From: Sorangium cellulosum
GTDB taxonomy: Bacteria; Myxococcota_A; Polyangia; Polyangiales; Polyangiaceae
Direction: 5' to 3'
DNA: 64,000 nucleotides
Assembly: GCF_002950945.1 (NCBI RefSeq)
Contig: NZ_CP012673.1
Coordinates: forward strand, 4,587,001-4,651,000
Part shown: in pieces, positions 1 through 7,155 of the stretch
How the letters are laid out: each line of letters opens with the position of its first letter
Position numbering within the stretch: the stretch's first letter is position 1
Notes under the pieces: generated by a model
The model's input: only the letters and a program-made list of their open reading frames with translations
Database searches by the model: none
Told to the model about the DNA's origin: nothing
Position numbers and translations under genes: made by a program

Positions 1-213
1 GCCCGCGTGCTCGCCCTCGGGATCTCCGAGGCCATGAACTGCACCGCCTTCGGCCTCGGCGTGGCGATCATCGGCCTCATCGGCTTCGCCGTGCTCAACG
101 GCAAGACGCAGCACATCGAGGACGACATCAACGAGGCGTCCGTGCAGATCCTCAACCTGGTCGTGGCGAACCGACAAAAAGTGAATGTCGCCGCGATCGG
201 TAAGGAAGCTTGA
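1..213 (+). CDS. MotA/TolQ/ExbB-type proton channel subunit, 3' end only
   Basis: Only the last 70 codons lie in the window; the start is upstream of base 1. The visible segment reads EAMNCTAFGLGVAIIGLIGF, the conserved last transmembrane region of ExbB/TolQ/MotA proteins, where a Thr-Ala-Gly-rich helix lines the proton path. A short polar tail follows. Proteins of this family form a pentameric inner-membrane stator around a dimer of ExbD/TolR subunits and turn the proton gradient into mechanical work. Two ExbD/TolR-type genes follow on the same strand, which supports the call. The order (one TolQ-type, two TolR-type) resembles the AglR-AglQ-AglS gliding motor of Myxococcus, but this is analogy only. 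The gap of 231 bases to the next gene leaves operon membership open. Confidence 0.8.
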   Translation, partial: ARVLALGISEAMNCTAFGLGVAIIGLIGFAVLNGKTQHIEDDINEASVQILNLVVANRQKVNVAAIGKEA

Positions 214-444
214 TGTTCTCCCGGCGGGCCCAGGTCGTCCGGCGCACCTCGCGCCCGGCGTTCACCTGGGCCCGCTCTCGTTTCGCAGCGCCCCGGGCGG
301 CGGCTCGCGCCGTCGGGGTCCCCGGGAACTTCGGAAGAGCGGCGAAGTCAGAACCCAGCGAGGTGCCCCCCGGCGAGCTGCGGGCAGGGCGTCCCCCGGA
401 GCAACTTGGATAGGTGAGCGTGAGGCTCACGTTGGGAAGGCATT

Positions 445-1014
445 ATGGGCGGCGTAGACGTCGGCGATGGTGGCGGGAAGAAGCGGTCGACGAACAGCGA
501 TATCAACATGATCCCGTTCATCGACCTGCTCATGGTCACGATTGCATTCCTGTTGATTACGGCGGTCTGGGTCACCAACTCCCGCATGAACGCGGACGCG
601 CAGGTCCCTGGCCCTCCGGACCCGAACAAGGAGCTCACCCCGCAGACGCCGGAGAAGGTGCTGAACCTGCACATCGGCGAGAGCGACTTCGGGCTCGTGT
701 GGAAGCAGGGGTCGACGGTGGTCAGCGAGATCAAGGTGCCGAAGGCGCCGGTCGAGGTCGGCGACGCGAGCTCGAAGATCGTCCGCTACCCCGAGCTGGC
801 GAAGAAGATCGACGAGGAGTGGAAGACGCACGGCGGGCACCGGGATCCGAGCGACAAGAAGCTCGACCAGGCCATCCTGCACACGGACAACCGCACGCCC
901 TTCAAGGAGATCGTCGCGGTCCTCGACGCGCTCTACTCGCCGAAGCGCGAGATCCGGCTCCCCGAGGGGCCGAAGCAGGTCCCCGCGTTCAACATGACGT
1001 TCTCGGTCCGGTGA
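445..1014 (+). CDS. ExbD/TolR-type biopolymer transport protein (first copy)
   Basis: The product has 189 residues with the classic ExbD/TolR layout: a short cytoplasmic N-terminus, one transmembrane helix at about residues 22-43, and a periplasmic domain. The helix carries the invariant Asp (D27, in PFID) that is protonated during energy coupling. The ATG at 445 has a good ribosome site (GGAAGG about five bases upstream). The periplasmic part is somewhat longer than in E. coli TolR. The gene is followed 15 bases later by a second ExbD/TolR-type gene, so the two are almost certainly co-translated and may form a heterodimer in the stator. The cargo (TonB-like, Tol-like or motility machinery) cannot be told from sequence alone. 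Confidence 0.88.
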   Translation: MGGVDVGDGGGKKRSTNSDINMIPFIDLLMVTIAFLLITAVWVTNSRMNADAQVPGPPDPNKELTPQTPEKVLNLHIGESDFGLVWKQGSTVVSEIKVPKAPVEVGDASSKIVRYPELAKKIDEEWKTHGGHRDPSDKKLDQAILHTDNRTPFKEIVAVLDALYSPKREIRLPEGPKQVPAFNMTFSVR

Positions 1015-1029
1015 GGCAGGAGCGCGCAC

Positions 1030-1611
1030 ATGGATAGGTTCAATCCGAAGCACCACAAGAACCCCCACGCACACGTGATCCATCAGCCGGGCCGCCGGCT
1101 CATGAAGGGAGTGCCGCTCCGCTTCGTGTGGAACAAGGTGTCGGGGCACGGCGCTCGCAGCCCGAACGCCGGGCTCAACCTCGTGAGCTTCATCGACTTC
1201 CTCGTCGTGACCGTGATCTTCCTCCTGATGTCCTTCTCGGCGTCGGGTGAGATCGCGGTCGACAAGAACGTGAAGCTGCCGAAGGCGGAGAACGTCGACG
1301 ACGTCATCGACGCGCCGATGGTCGCCGTGAACGGCAACCAGATCCTCGTCGACGGCGCGCTGGCCGGCTCGACCCGCGCGATCGAGGAGCTCGGGCGCCT
1401 CCAGAAGATCGACGAGCTCTTCAACCTGCTCAAGAACAAGCGCGAGCTGTGGAAGCAGGTCCAGCCGAACAAGCCGTTCCCGGGCGTGTGCATCCTCCAG
1501 GTCGATCAGAACGTGCCCGCGCTGGTCGTGAAGAGCGTGTTCCAGACCGCGGCGTTCGCCGGTTACCCGAACGTCAGCTTCATGGTCGGCAAGCTTCCGA
1601 AGTCGCAGTGA
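1030..1611 (+). CDS. ExbD/TolR-type biopolymer transport protein (second copy)
   Basis: The product has 193 residues. A basic, His-rich N-terminal extension of about 48 residues precedes the single transmembrane helix (about residues 49-68), which carries the conserved Asp D56 in SFIDFL. A periplasmic domain follows. The start at 1030 has AGGAG eight bases upstream. The long cytoplasmic N-terminus is unlike the preceding ExbD-type protein and suggests the two subunits are not interchangeable. It lies 15 bases after that gene and probably shares its transcript with the upstream ExbB-type gene. Family membership is clear from helix and Asp; the specific machine is inferred only by analogy with TolQR or AglRQS motors. 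Confidence 0.86.
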   Translation: MDRFNPKHHKNPHAHVIHQPGRRLMKGVPLRFVWNKVSGHGARSPNAGLNLVSFIDFLVVTVIFLLMSFSASGEIAVDKNVKLPKAENVDDVIDAPMVAVNGNQILVDGALAGSTRAIEELGRLQKIDELFNLLKNKRELWKQVQPNKPFPGVCILQVDQNVPALVVKSVFQTAAFAGYPNVSFMVGKLPKSQ

Positions 1612-1831
1612 CCCTCGCTTCTTAGCCTATCGCAGCGCCAGACGGGGCGCGCCCGGCGATGCCTGGCGGCCCCGGTCACCCTCGAAGTGGTGGCTCCCCC
1701 GGTGCGCTCCGCGCGGCCCTCGCCCTCCACGCAGATCCACGTCGGCGTACGTAGACCACGTGCGTCGGCCGCGCGGAGGAGGGCGCCGCGCCCGCGCGAC
1801 CGGCTGGAGCGCCGTGCGTGGAGCCTCTCCT

Positions 1832-2836
1832 ATGTCCTCTGAACAGCCGCCCCGCGAACGCGGCTTGCCTTCGGTCCACAAGGCGCGGGAAGCGCGCTCC
1901 AAGATGCGCTGGCCCCCCGCGAAGTTCTGGGGCTACACCGCCGTCGTCCTCGCGGTCTCGGCGATCCTCCACTGGAAGTGGTCCCAGGGTCAGATCGAGA
2001 GCGCCCGCCAGAAGCTGATGGCGCGCCAGCGCGCCGTCGCCGTCGAGCTCGGCCCGCGCTGGTTCCCGATGCGCGAGCGCGTGGAGGGCTGGACCCTCGA
2101 GCTCTCGAGGAGCGCCGGGGCCGAGCTCGTGGATCGCGAAGCGCTCAAGGCGTGGGATTTCCGCGATCTCGCGGGGATCTACCTGCGGCTCCGGGTGGAC
2201 GAGGCGACGAGCGTCGACGCCCTCCGGAAGAACGCGCAGCAGTCGCTCAAGGACGCGTTCACGTCGTGCCTCCTGCGGGCGCCGAACCCGAACCCGCTCG
2301 CGGGCGCGGAGTGCAAGCGCACGCGCGACTGCCCTGCGGGCGAGCACTGCAACGAGAACGAGCGCTGCTCCCGGCCCGCCCAGCCGTTCAACCTGCGCGT
2401 CGCCTACCGGACGATGCAGGTCCTCTCGGACGAGTGGGTGCGCGACACGCAGGACGCGTCGAGCGAGCTCCGCCTGCGGCTGCTCGAGTCGAGCTTCGAC
2501 GACACGATGCGGGACGACGTGCCGCTCGCGGCGGAGCTCCTCACGAGGGCGCAGTACTACCTCCTCGTGCTCGACGAGCCGGCCGAGGGCGCGGCGACCA
2601 CCGAGGCGCTCCTCGCGACGCCGCACACGGCGCGCATCGGGGTGTGGCGGCTGTCGGACGGGAAGCCCATCCTGCGGATCCGCCGGGAGGCGAGCGGCAG
2701 CCTGATCGGCGGGACGCCCACGGTGGAGTCGAACGTGCTGGAGGCCCGGCAGCGGCAGGCGAACAGCTGCGCGCTGGCGCTCGCGGTCCGCGAGGCGATG
2801 GGCGACACGAGCGCGGCCGTCACCCCGCCGCAGTGA
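1832..2836 (+). CDS. Hypothetical membrane-anchored protein next to the ExbD genes
   Basis: The product has 334 residues and no family I recognise. A basic cytoplasmic N-terminus is followed by one transmembrane helix at about residues 32-48, then a predicted periplasmic domain of about 285 residues. A Cys-rich stretch near residues 148-187 has five or six cysteines around a TRDC-PAGEHC-ENERC pattern, which could form disulfides in the periplasm. The start was set at 1832 because GGAG lies nine bases upstream; an in-frame ATG at 1760 would add 24 Arg-rich residues and looks less likely. It lies 220 bases behind the second ExbD-type gene on the same strand, so a role as a partner of that motor is possible but unproven. 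Confidence 0.7.
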   Translation: MSSEQPPRERGLPSVHKAREARSKMRWPPAKFWGYTAVVLAVSAILHWKWSQGQIESARQKLMARQRAVAVELGPRWFPMRERVEGWTLELSRSAGAELVDREALKAWDFRDLAGIYLRLRVDEATSVDALRKNAQQSLKDAFTSCLLRAPNPNPLAGAECKRTRDCPAGEHCNENERCSRPAQPFNLRVAYRTMQVLSDEWVRDTQDASSELRLRLLESSFDDTMRDDVPLAAELLTRAQYYLLVLDEPAEGAATTEALLATPHTARIGVWRLSDGKPILRIRREASGSLIGGTPTVESNVLEARQRQANSCALALAVREAMGDTSAAVTPPQ

Positions 2837-2869
2837 GGCCGCGGGGCCGCAGCGAGGGGCGTGTGCTGC

Positions 2870-4168
2870 TCAGCGCGCGCCCTCGCGGCGGGTGAAGTCC
2901 CGCGCGATGACGTGCACGTCCGTCAGGTTGTGACCCGTCGGCCCGCTCGCGACGTGGGTGCCCAGGGCGCGGTGGATGGCGGCGTCGTCGAAGCGCGCGA
3001 GCGCCGCCTCGATGGCGCCGCCTGCGGCCGCGTCGGCCGCCGCGCGGTCCACGGCGGCGCCGGCCGCGCCGGAGCTGCCGTCGACGCCGTCGGAGGCCGC
3101 GCAGAGGAGGGCGACGTCCGCGGGCAGCTCGCGCAGGGCGGCGAGCGCGATCCAGCCCGCGCGGCCGCCAGCGCCGCGCTGGGGCGGCAGCGCGAGCGTC
3201 GGCTCGCAGGGGATCACGACGGCCTCGCCGGGGGCGAGGGCGCGCGCGAGCGCGAGGCGGCGCGCGACGATCGCGCGCGCCTCGCCGTCCTCGGCGGGGG
3301 CGACGGTCGCGCGGAGCCCCGTGCGGGCCGCGAGCGCGGCGGCCACGCGCTCGGCCAGCGCGCCCGGATCCGCGAGCACACGCGCCGTGGCGCGCGGCGC
3401 GTCCGCCGGCTTCACCGACTCGCTGAACGCGGGCGCGAGCCGCGCGAGCTGCGGCGCCCACCGCGCGAGCGCCGCGAGCGCCTCGTCCACGCGCGTCGGG
3501 TCCGGCACCGTGGGCCCGGAGCTGATGTCGTGCGGGAGCCCGCCCACGACGTCGCTCAGGATCAGCGTCAGCACGCGCGCCGGGGCCGCCGCCGCTGCGA
3601 GGCGCCCGCCCTTGATCCGCGAGACGTGACGCCGCACGAGGTTGACCTCCCGGATCGGCGCGCCGCCTTCCAGGAGCGCCGCCACGAGCGCCTGTTTGTC
3701 CGCGAGCGAGACGCCCGCCGGAGGCGACGCGAGCAGCGCGGAGGCCCCGCCCGAGATCAGGGCGAGCAGGAGATCGTCCGGCCCGAGCTCGGCGGCGGCG
3801 GCGAGCGCCGCCTCCGCGGCGTCCACGCTGCGCGCGTCGGGGATCGGGTGCGCCGCGCGCAGCACGCGGAGCGGGCGCAGCGCGGCCTCCTCGGGATCGG
3901 GCGGCGCTGCCTGGTCGAGCGTGGCCGTCGCGGACGCCGCCACGGTCACGGCGAGCCCGCCTGCGATCCTGCCTCCCCAGCACCGCAGCGCGCCCCGCGC
4001 CATCCCGAACGCCGCCTTGCCCGCCGCGATCGCGAGCACACGCCCGCGGGGCGCCCCCGCCTCGCCGTCGAGCGCGCGCTCGACGAGCCGCGCGGGATCG
4101 AGCTCTCCGAGCCCTGCGTGGAACGCGGCCACCAGCGCCGCGCGCAGCGCGCCGGGCGGTCCGCTCAA
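2870..4168 (-). CDS. Glycerate 2-kinase (DUF4147/MOFRL family)
   Basis: The 432-residue product matches the glycerate kinase family in length and layout: an N-terminal DUF4147 domain and a C-terminal MOFRL domain. Visible conserved pieces are AAGKAAFGMA near the start, the glycine-rich LISGGASAL, NLVRRHVSRIKGG, LSDVVGGLPHDISSGPT, and at the C-terminus AASDGVDGSSGAAGA and GPTGHNLTDVHV. The family phosphorylates D-glycerate, usually to 2-phosphoglycerate, feeding lower glycolysis from glyoxylate, serine or sugar-acid breakdown. The start is taken as TTG at 4168, which overlaps the stop of the upstream gene (TTGA) and so fits translational coupling; no better start is visible nearby. It is the last of three coupled minus-strand genes. 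Confidence 0.9.
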   Translation of the reverse strand: MSGPPGALRAALVAAFHAGLGELDPARLVERALDGEAGAPRGRVLAIAAGKAAFGMARGALRCWGGRIAGGLAVTVAASATATLDQAAPPDPEEAALRPLRVLRAAHPIPDARSVDAAEAALAAAAELGPDDLLLALISGGASALLASPPAGVSLADKQALVAALLEGGAPIREVNLVRRHVSRIKGGRLAAAAAPARVLTLILSDVVGGLPHDISSGPTVPDPTRVDEALAALARWAPQLARLAPAFSESVKPADAPRATARVLADPGALAERVAAALAARTGLRATVAPAEDGEARAIVARRLALARALAPGEAVVIPCEPTLALPPQRGAGGRAGWIALAALRELPADVALLCAASDGVDGSSGAAGAAVDRAAADAAAGGAIEAALARFDDAAIHRALGTHVASGPTGHNLTDVHVIARDFTRREGAR

Positions 4169-4908
4169 GGCCCCCTCGCGCCGGCGGCGTCGCCCCTCGC
4201 GGCCACCCGGGCGGGGGCGCGGCCTCGGGCCGAGACGCGGTCGCCTGCGTCCACGAGGTGCACCCGGAGCACGTGGTGCCAGCTCAGCGTGACCGACACG
4301 AGCGCCCGCTGCTCCTCGCGGCCGCCCTCGTCGCCGGCGAGCTCCGGCCCGCGAAAGCGGAGCGCGCCCCGGACGTCGAGGAACGGGCCCGTGGCGTCGC
4401 CGAGGAGCGGCACGCCGAGCGACAGCGAGAGCTCCAGCCCCGGCTCGGAGGCGAGCCCGGCGCCTCGCGGCGCCTCCCAGAACGAGCCCACGCCGATCGC
4501 GAAGGAGTCGAGGAAGAGGTCGAGCAAGGGCGGGCCGCGCTCGAGATCGCTCGCGTAGCGGGCCAGGAAGAGCGGCTGGAGGAAGACGCCGGTCGCGATC
4601 GAGCGCGCCGCGGGCGCCGCCTCGCGGCCGAGCGCGTCGGTGTAGTGCACGTACAGCCCGGCGGTCGAGAGGTAGGCGGCGGCGCCGCGCGCGGCGAGCG
4701 CCGGGCCGCCCGCCGCGAACGAGGCCCCCACGCCCGCGCGCAGATCGAGATCGCCGTCCAGGCGGCCGTAGGCGCCGTCTGCTTCGGCGCGCGCCGAGGG
4801 CGCTCCCGCGAGCGACGCGGCGACGGCGGCGGCGCCGGCGAGCGCCGCTGCGGCGGCGCGGCGCGCGCGTTGGGGCCATCCCGCAGCTGTCGTCTTTCTG
4901 GTGGACAT
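4165..4908 (-). CDS. Hypothetical exported protein, probably beta-rich
   Basis: The product has 247 residues. A basic N-terminus (STRKTTAAGWPQRARR) is followed by an Ala-rich hydrophobic stretch ending in APSARAEA, a good Sec signal peptide with a cleavage site near residue 42. The mature part alternates hydrophobic and polar residues (GLYVHYTDALG, FLQPLFLARYASDL, LVSVTLSWHHVLRVHLVDAG), which suggests an outer-membrane or periplasmic beta protein. No family is recognised. Its ATG overlaps the stop of the HD-domain gene upstream (ATGA), and its own stop overlaps the start of the glycerate kinase, so the three genes are translationally coupled. The link between the three functions is not obvious. 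Confidence 0.72.
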   Translation of the reverse strand: MSTRKTTAAGWPQRARRAAAAALAGAAAVAASLAGAPSARAEADGAYGRLDGDLDLRAGVGASFAAGGPALAARGAAAYLSTAGLYVHYTDALGREAAPAARSIATGVFLQPLFLARYASDLERGPPLLDLFLDSFAIGVGSFWEAPRGAGLASEPGLELSLSLGVPLLGDATGPFLDVRGALRFRGPELAGDEGGREEQRALVSVTLSWHHVLRVHLVDAGDRVSARGRAPARVAARGDAAGARGP

Positions 4909-6239
4909 CAGCGTATCAGCGCCTCCCGCACCGCGTCCCGCAGCTCGGGCGCGAAGAGGATCCGGGTGCGTGTCATGGTCTCGTTGCGCAGCCGGTCCAG
5001 CAGAAAGGACACCTCGGCGGGGCGCCGGGGGCGACCTTTCGGGTAGACGACGAGGAGCGACTCGTCCTCGGCGTAGGGCGTGTCCTCCGCGACGTCGACG
5101 CCGACGTACACCTCCGGGTCGAACCCGGCGCCCCGCGCGATCTCGCGCACCGTCTCGAGCGCCGCCTCCCGCCGCGCGTCGCGCTCGGCCGGCCCCTCGC
5201 CGGGCTCCGGGAACAGCTCGAGCGTCTTGAAGAGCGCGCGCACGCGCAGGCGGCGGGCGAGATCGGACAGCACGGCGTCGGGCCCCGCCTCCCAGGCGTG
5301 GATGGCCCCGAGCAGGACCTGATCGTCGAGCTCGATGTGCTGCTCCAGCGTGGGCATCCCGCCGGCGGCGATCGCCGCGATCGCCGCGGGGACCTCGGGG
5401 ATCCGGTCTCCGGCGGCGAGGCGGGCGACGACGCGCCGGAGGATGGCGCCGATCATCCACTCCGCGCTCCGCGTGGTCTTGTGGAAATAGACCTGCTGGA
5501 ACATGAAGAAGCGCGCGAGCAGGAACGACTCGATCGCGCTCATCCCTTTGGTCCCGTCGATCGCGAGCGCGGGCGCGGACGGGGCGGACGCGGCGCCGCC
5601 GCCGGGCGTCTCCACCTGGACGTCGCTGAAGCTGAGGCTGTGCAGCAGCCACGGCAGGTCGTACTCGCCGTACCGGACGCCCGTCGCGTGCGCGTCGCGC
5701 AGCAGGTAGTCGCAGCGATCGACGTCGAACGTCCCGCTCACCGCCTTGGCGAGGTAAGGCAGCTCGTGCCGCCCGCCGATGAGCTCGGCCACTCGCTGGG
5801 GCAGGTAGGGATCCTGGCGCACGAGCACCTGGTGCACGTCCGACGCCGGGTCGAGCAGGATGCGCTCGGTCCAGCGCTCGTGGTGGAGCGCGCCAGGCAT
5901 CGCCTCCTCGAAGAGGTGCGAGAGCGGCCCGTGGCCGAGATCGTGCAGGAACGCTGCGGCGATCGCGTCGCGCGCGCGGTCGCTGGTCACCCTCTGCCAG
6001 AACGGGAGGTCGCGGTCGATCTGACGGAGCCTCGCGATCAGCAGGCGCATCACGTGCGCGGCCCCGAGCGCGTGGGCGAAGCGGGTGTGCTCGGCGCCGG
6101 GGAAGGCGAGCGACGTCAGCCCGAGCTGGCGGATCCGCCGCAGCCGCTGTACCTCGCGGGCGCCGAGCAGGCGGGGGACGATCGAGGCCTCGCCACCCTC
6201 GAATTCGATCAGGCCGTGGACCGGGTCGCGCAGGATCAA
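4908..6239 (-). CDS. HD-superfamily phosphohydrolase (dGTPase/SAMHD1-like, COG1078)
   Basis: The 443-residue product opens with RDPVHGLIEFEG, typical of COG1078 HD proteins. Metal-binding elements are visible in order: H51 and H56 in EHTRFAHALG, the HD pair at residues 99-100 in AAAFLHDLGHGPLSH, and a later Asp in FDVDRCDYLLRDAHATG. Proteins of this family hydrolyse (deoxy)nucleoside triphosphates or phosphodiesters; SAMHD1 and bacterial dGTPases are the best-known relatives, but the true substrate here is unknown. It is first in a minus-strand set of three overlapping genes. The region upstream (6240-7155) probably carries its promoter and lacks other genes. Confidence 0.9.
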   Translation of the reverse strand: MILRDPVHGLIEFEGGEASIVPRLLGAREVQRLRRIRQLGLTSLAFPGAEHTRFAHALGAAHVMRLLIARLRQIDRDLPFWQRVTSDRARDAIAAAFLHDLGHGPLSHLFEEAMPGALHHERWTERILLDPASDVHQVLVRQDPYLPQRVAELIGGRHELPYLAKAVSGTFDVDRCDYLLRDAHATGVRYGEYDLPWLLHSLSFSDVQVETPGGGAASAPSAPALAIDGTKGMSAIESFLLARFFMFQQVYFHKTTRSAEWMIGAILRRVVARLAAGDRIPEVPAAIAAIAAGGMPTLEQHIELDDQVLLGAIHAWEAGPDAVLSDLARRLRVRALFKTLELFPEPGEGPAERDARREAALETVREIARGAGFDPEVYVGVDVAEDTPYAEDESLLVVYPKGRPRRPAEVSFLLDRLRNETMTRTRILFAPELRDAVREALIR

Positions 6240-7155
6240 GGGGGAGCTCCGCGCGAACCCAAGGTCGCGGCGCGCGCGGGGTCACTCAAGAGCGGCCCGA
6301 CGGCGGCGGGCCGCGGGGGCGTGGGGTGGTGGGCGTCGCTGCGAGCGTGCGGCGTGGAGCACAGCATGATGTGCCTCGATCTAGGGCGGGAAATCAGGGA
6401 GGTGTGCGACGTTCCCACGCGAGCACGCGGGAAGGCAAGCGTTGCTCGTGGTCCTTGACCCGCGCCGCGACCCGGCGATCGGGGCGGGCTGGTGCGGCGG
6501 CGGCGCGCATGGCGCGCTGACGAGCGCGACGGAAGCCCGACGTGAGGGGGCGGGCGTGCCGCGGCGGAACCGCTTCGCGCGAAGCGGAGGCAAATGACAC
6601 CGTCTCGGCGTAAGGGGGGCGGACGTCAGCGGCCGCGCGTGAAGAACGCTGCGTCGCGCTGCGCACCTCGGCGTCGCGCCGCCGTGCAAGACGGCGCAGC
6701 ACGCAGGGCACGACGTCGACAGCAGGGCGACTCCACAGGAAGCGCCGAAGCCCACGACGCAGCCGGGAAGATGCGGAGCGCGGGAGGGGAGAGGCAAGCG
6801 GGGGCGCGAAAGCCGGACGAGACGCTGCGCGGCGGGACAATCAGGGGCGAAGGCGCGAAGGCGAAGGCGGAGGGAAGCCCAGGGAAGACGGAGCGAAGAG
6901 GGGGCCAACAGGGAAACGAGAGGGAGCAAGAGGGAGCAAAAGGGACCAAGAGGGGGGCAAGAGCGAGCAAGAGCGCGCAAGAGGGACGACAGACGACCAA
7001 GCAACGGTTTGGCGACGGCCGCGCACGAAAATGCGAACGCAGGAGGAAAGTGCTCGATTTCTTGAAGCTGGACGAGCATCCTGGTGTACGTTAGGAGGCT
7101 GGCTATTCCGTCGGTTCACGTGGGTCATTGGGTATCCCGGAGATAGGTCGAGAAC
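6240..7155 (+). other. Gene-poor region with purine-skewed low-complexity stretch
   Basis: This stretch lies between the divergent HD-domain gene and the gene at 7156. Its open frames are Arg/Ser-rich and unlike any protein family, so I do not call genes here. From about 6835 to 6995 the plus strand is nearly all A and G plus scattered C, with repeated GGGAGCAA/GAGCAAGA blocks. It also holds a perfect 18-base palindrome at 6570-6587. It is long enough to hold promoters for both flanking genes, and a small RNA could be hidden in it, but I see no intrinsic terminator. Confidence 0.6.
6570..6587. promoter_or_regulatory. Perfect 18-bp palindrome, possible operator
   Basis: CCGCTTCGCGCGAAGCGG is a perfect inverted repeat with no spacer. 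Such even, spacer-less palindromes are common binding sites for dimeric repressors. It lies about 330 bases upstream of the HD-domain gene and about 570 upstream of the gene at 7156, so the target is unclear. A GC-rich genome makes chance palindromes more frequent, hence the modest confidence. Confidence 0.3.

Noticed and set aside
2820..4558. Long open frames opposite the glycerate kinase gene (both strands)
   Set aside because: Arg/Ala/Gly-rich antisense or shifted frames typical of very GC-rich DNA; the glycerate kinase frame has clear family motifs.
6594..7094. Open frame of 166 codons, plus strand
   Set aside because: Arg/Gly/Lys-rich composition follows the purine skew, no family resemblance, no good ribosome site.
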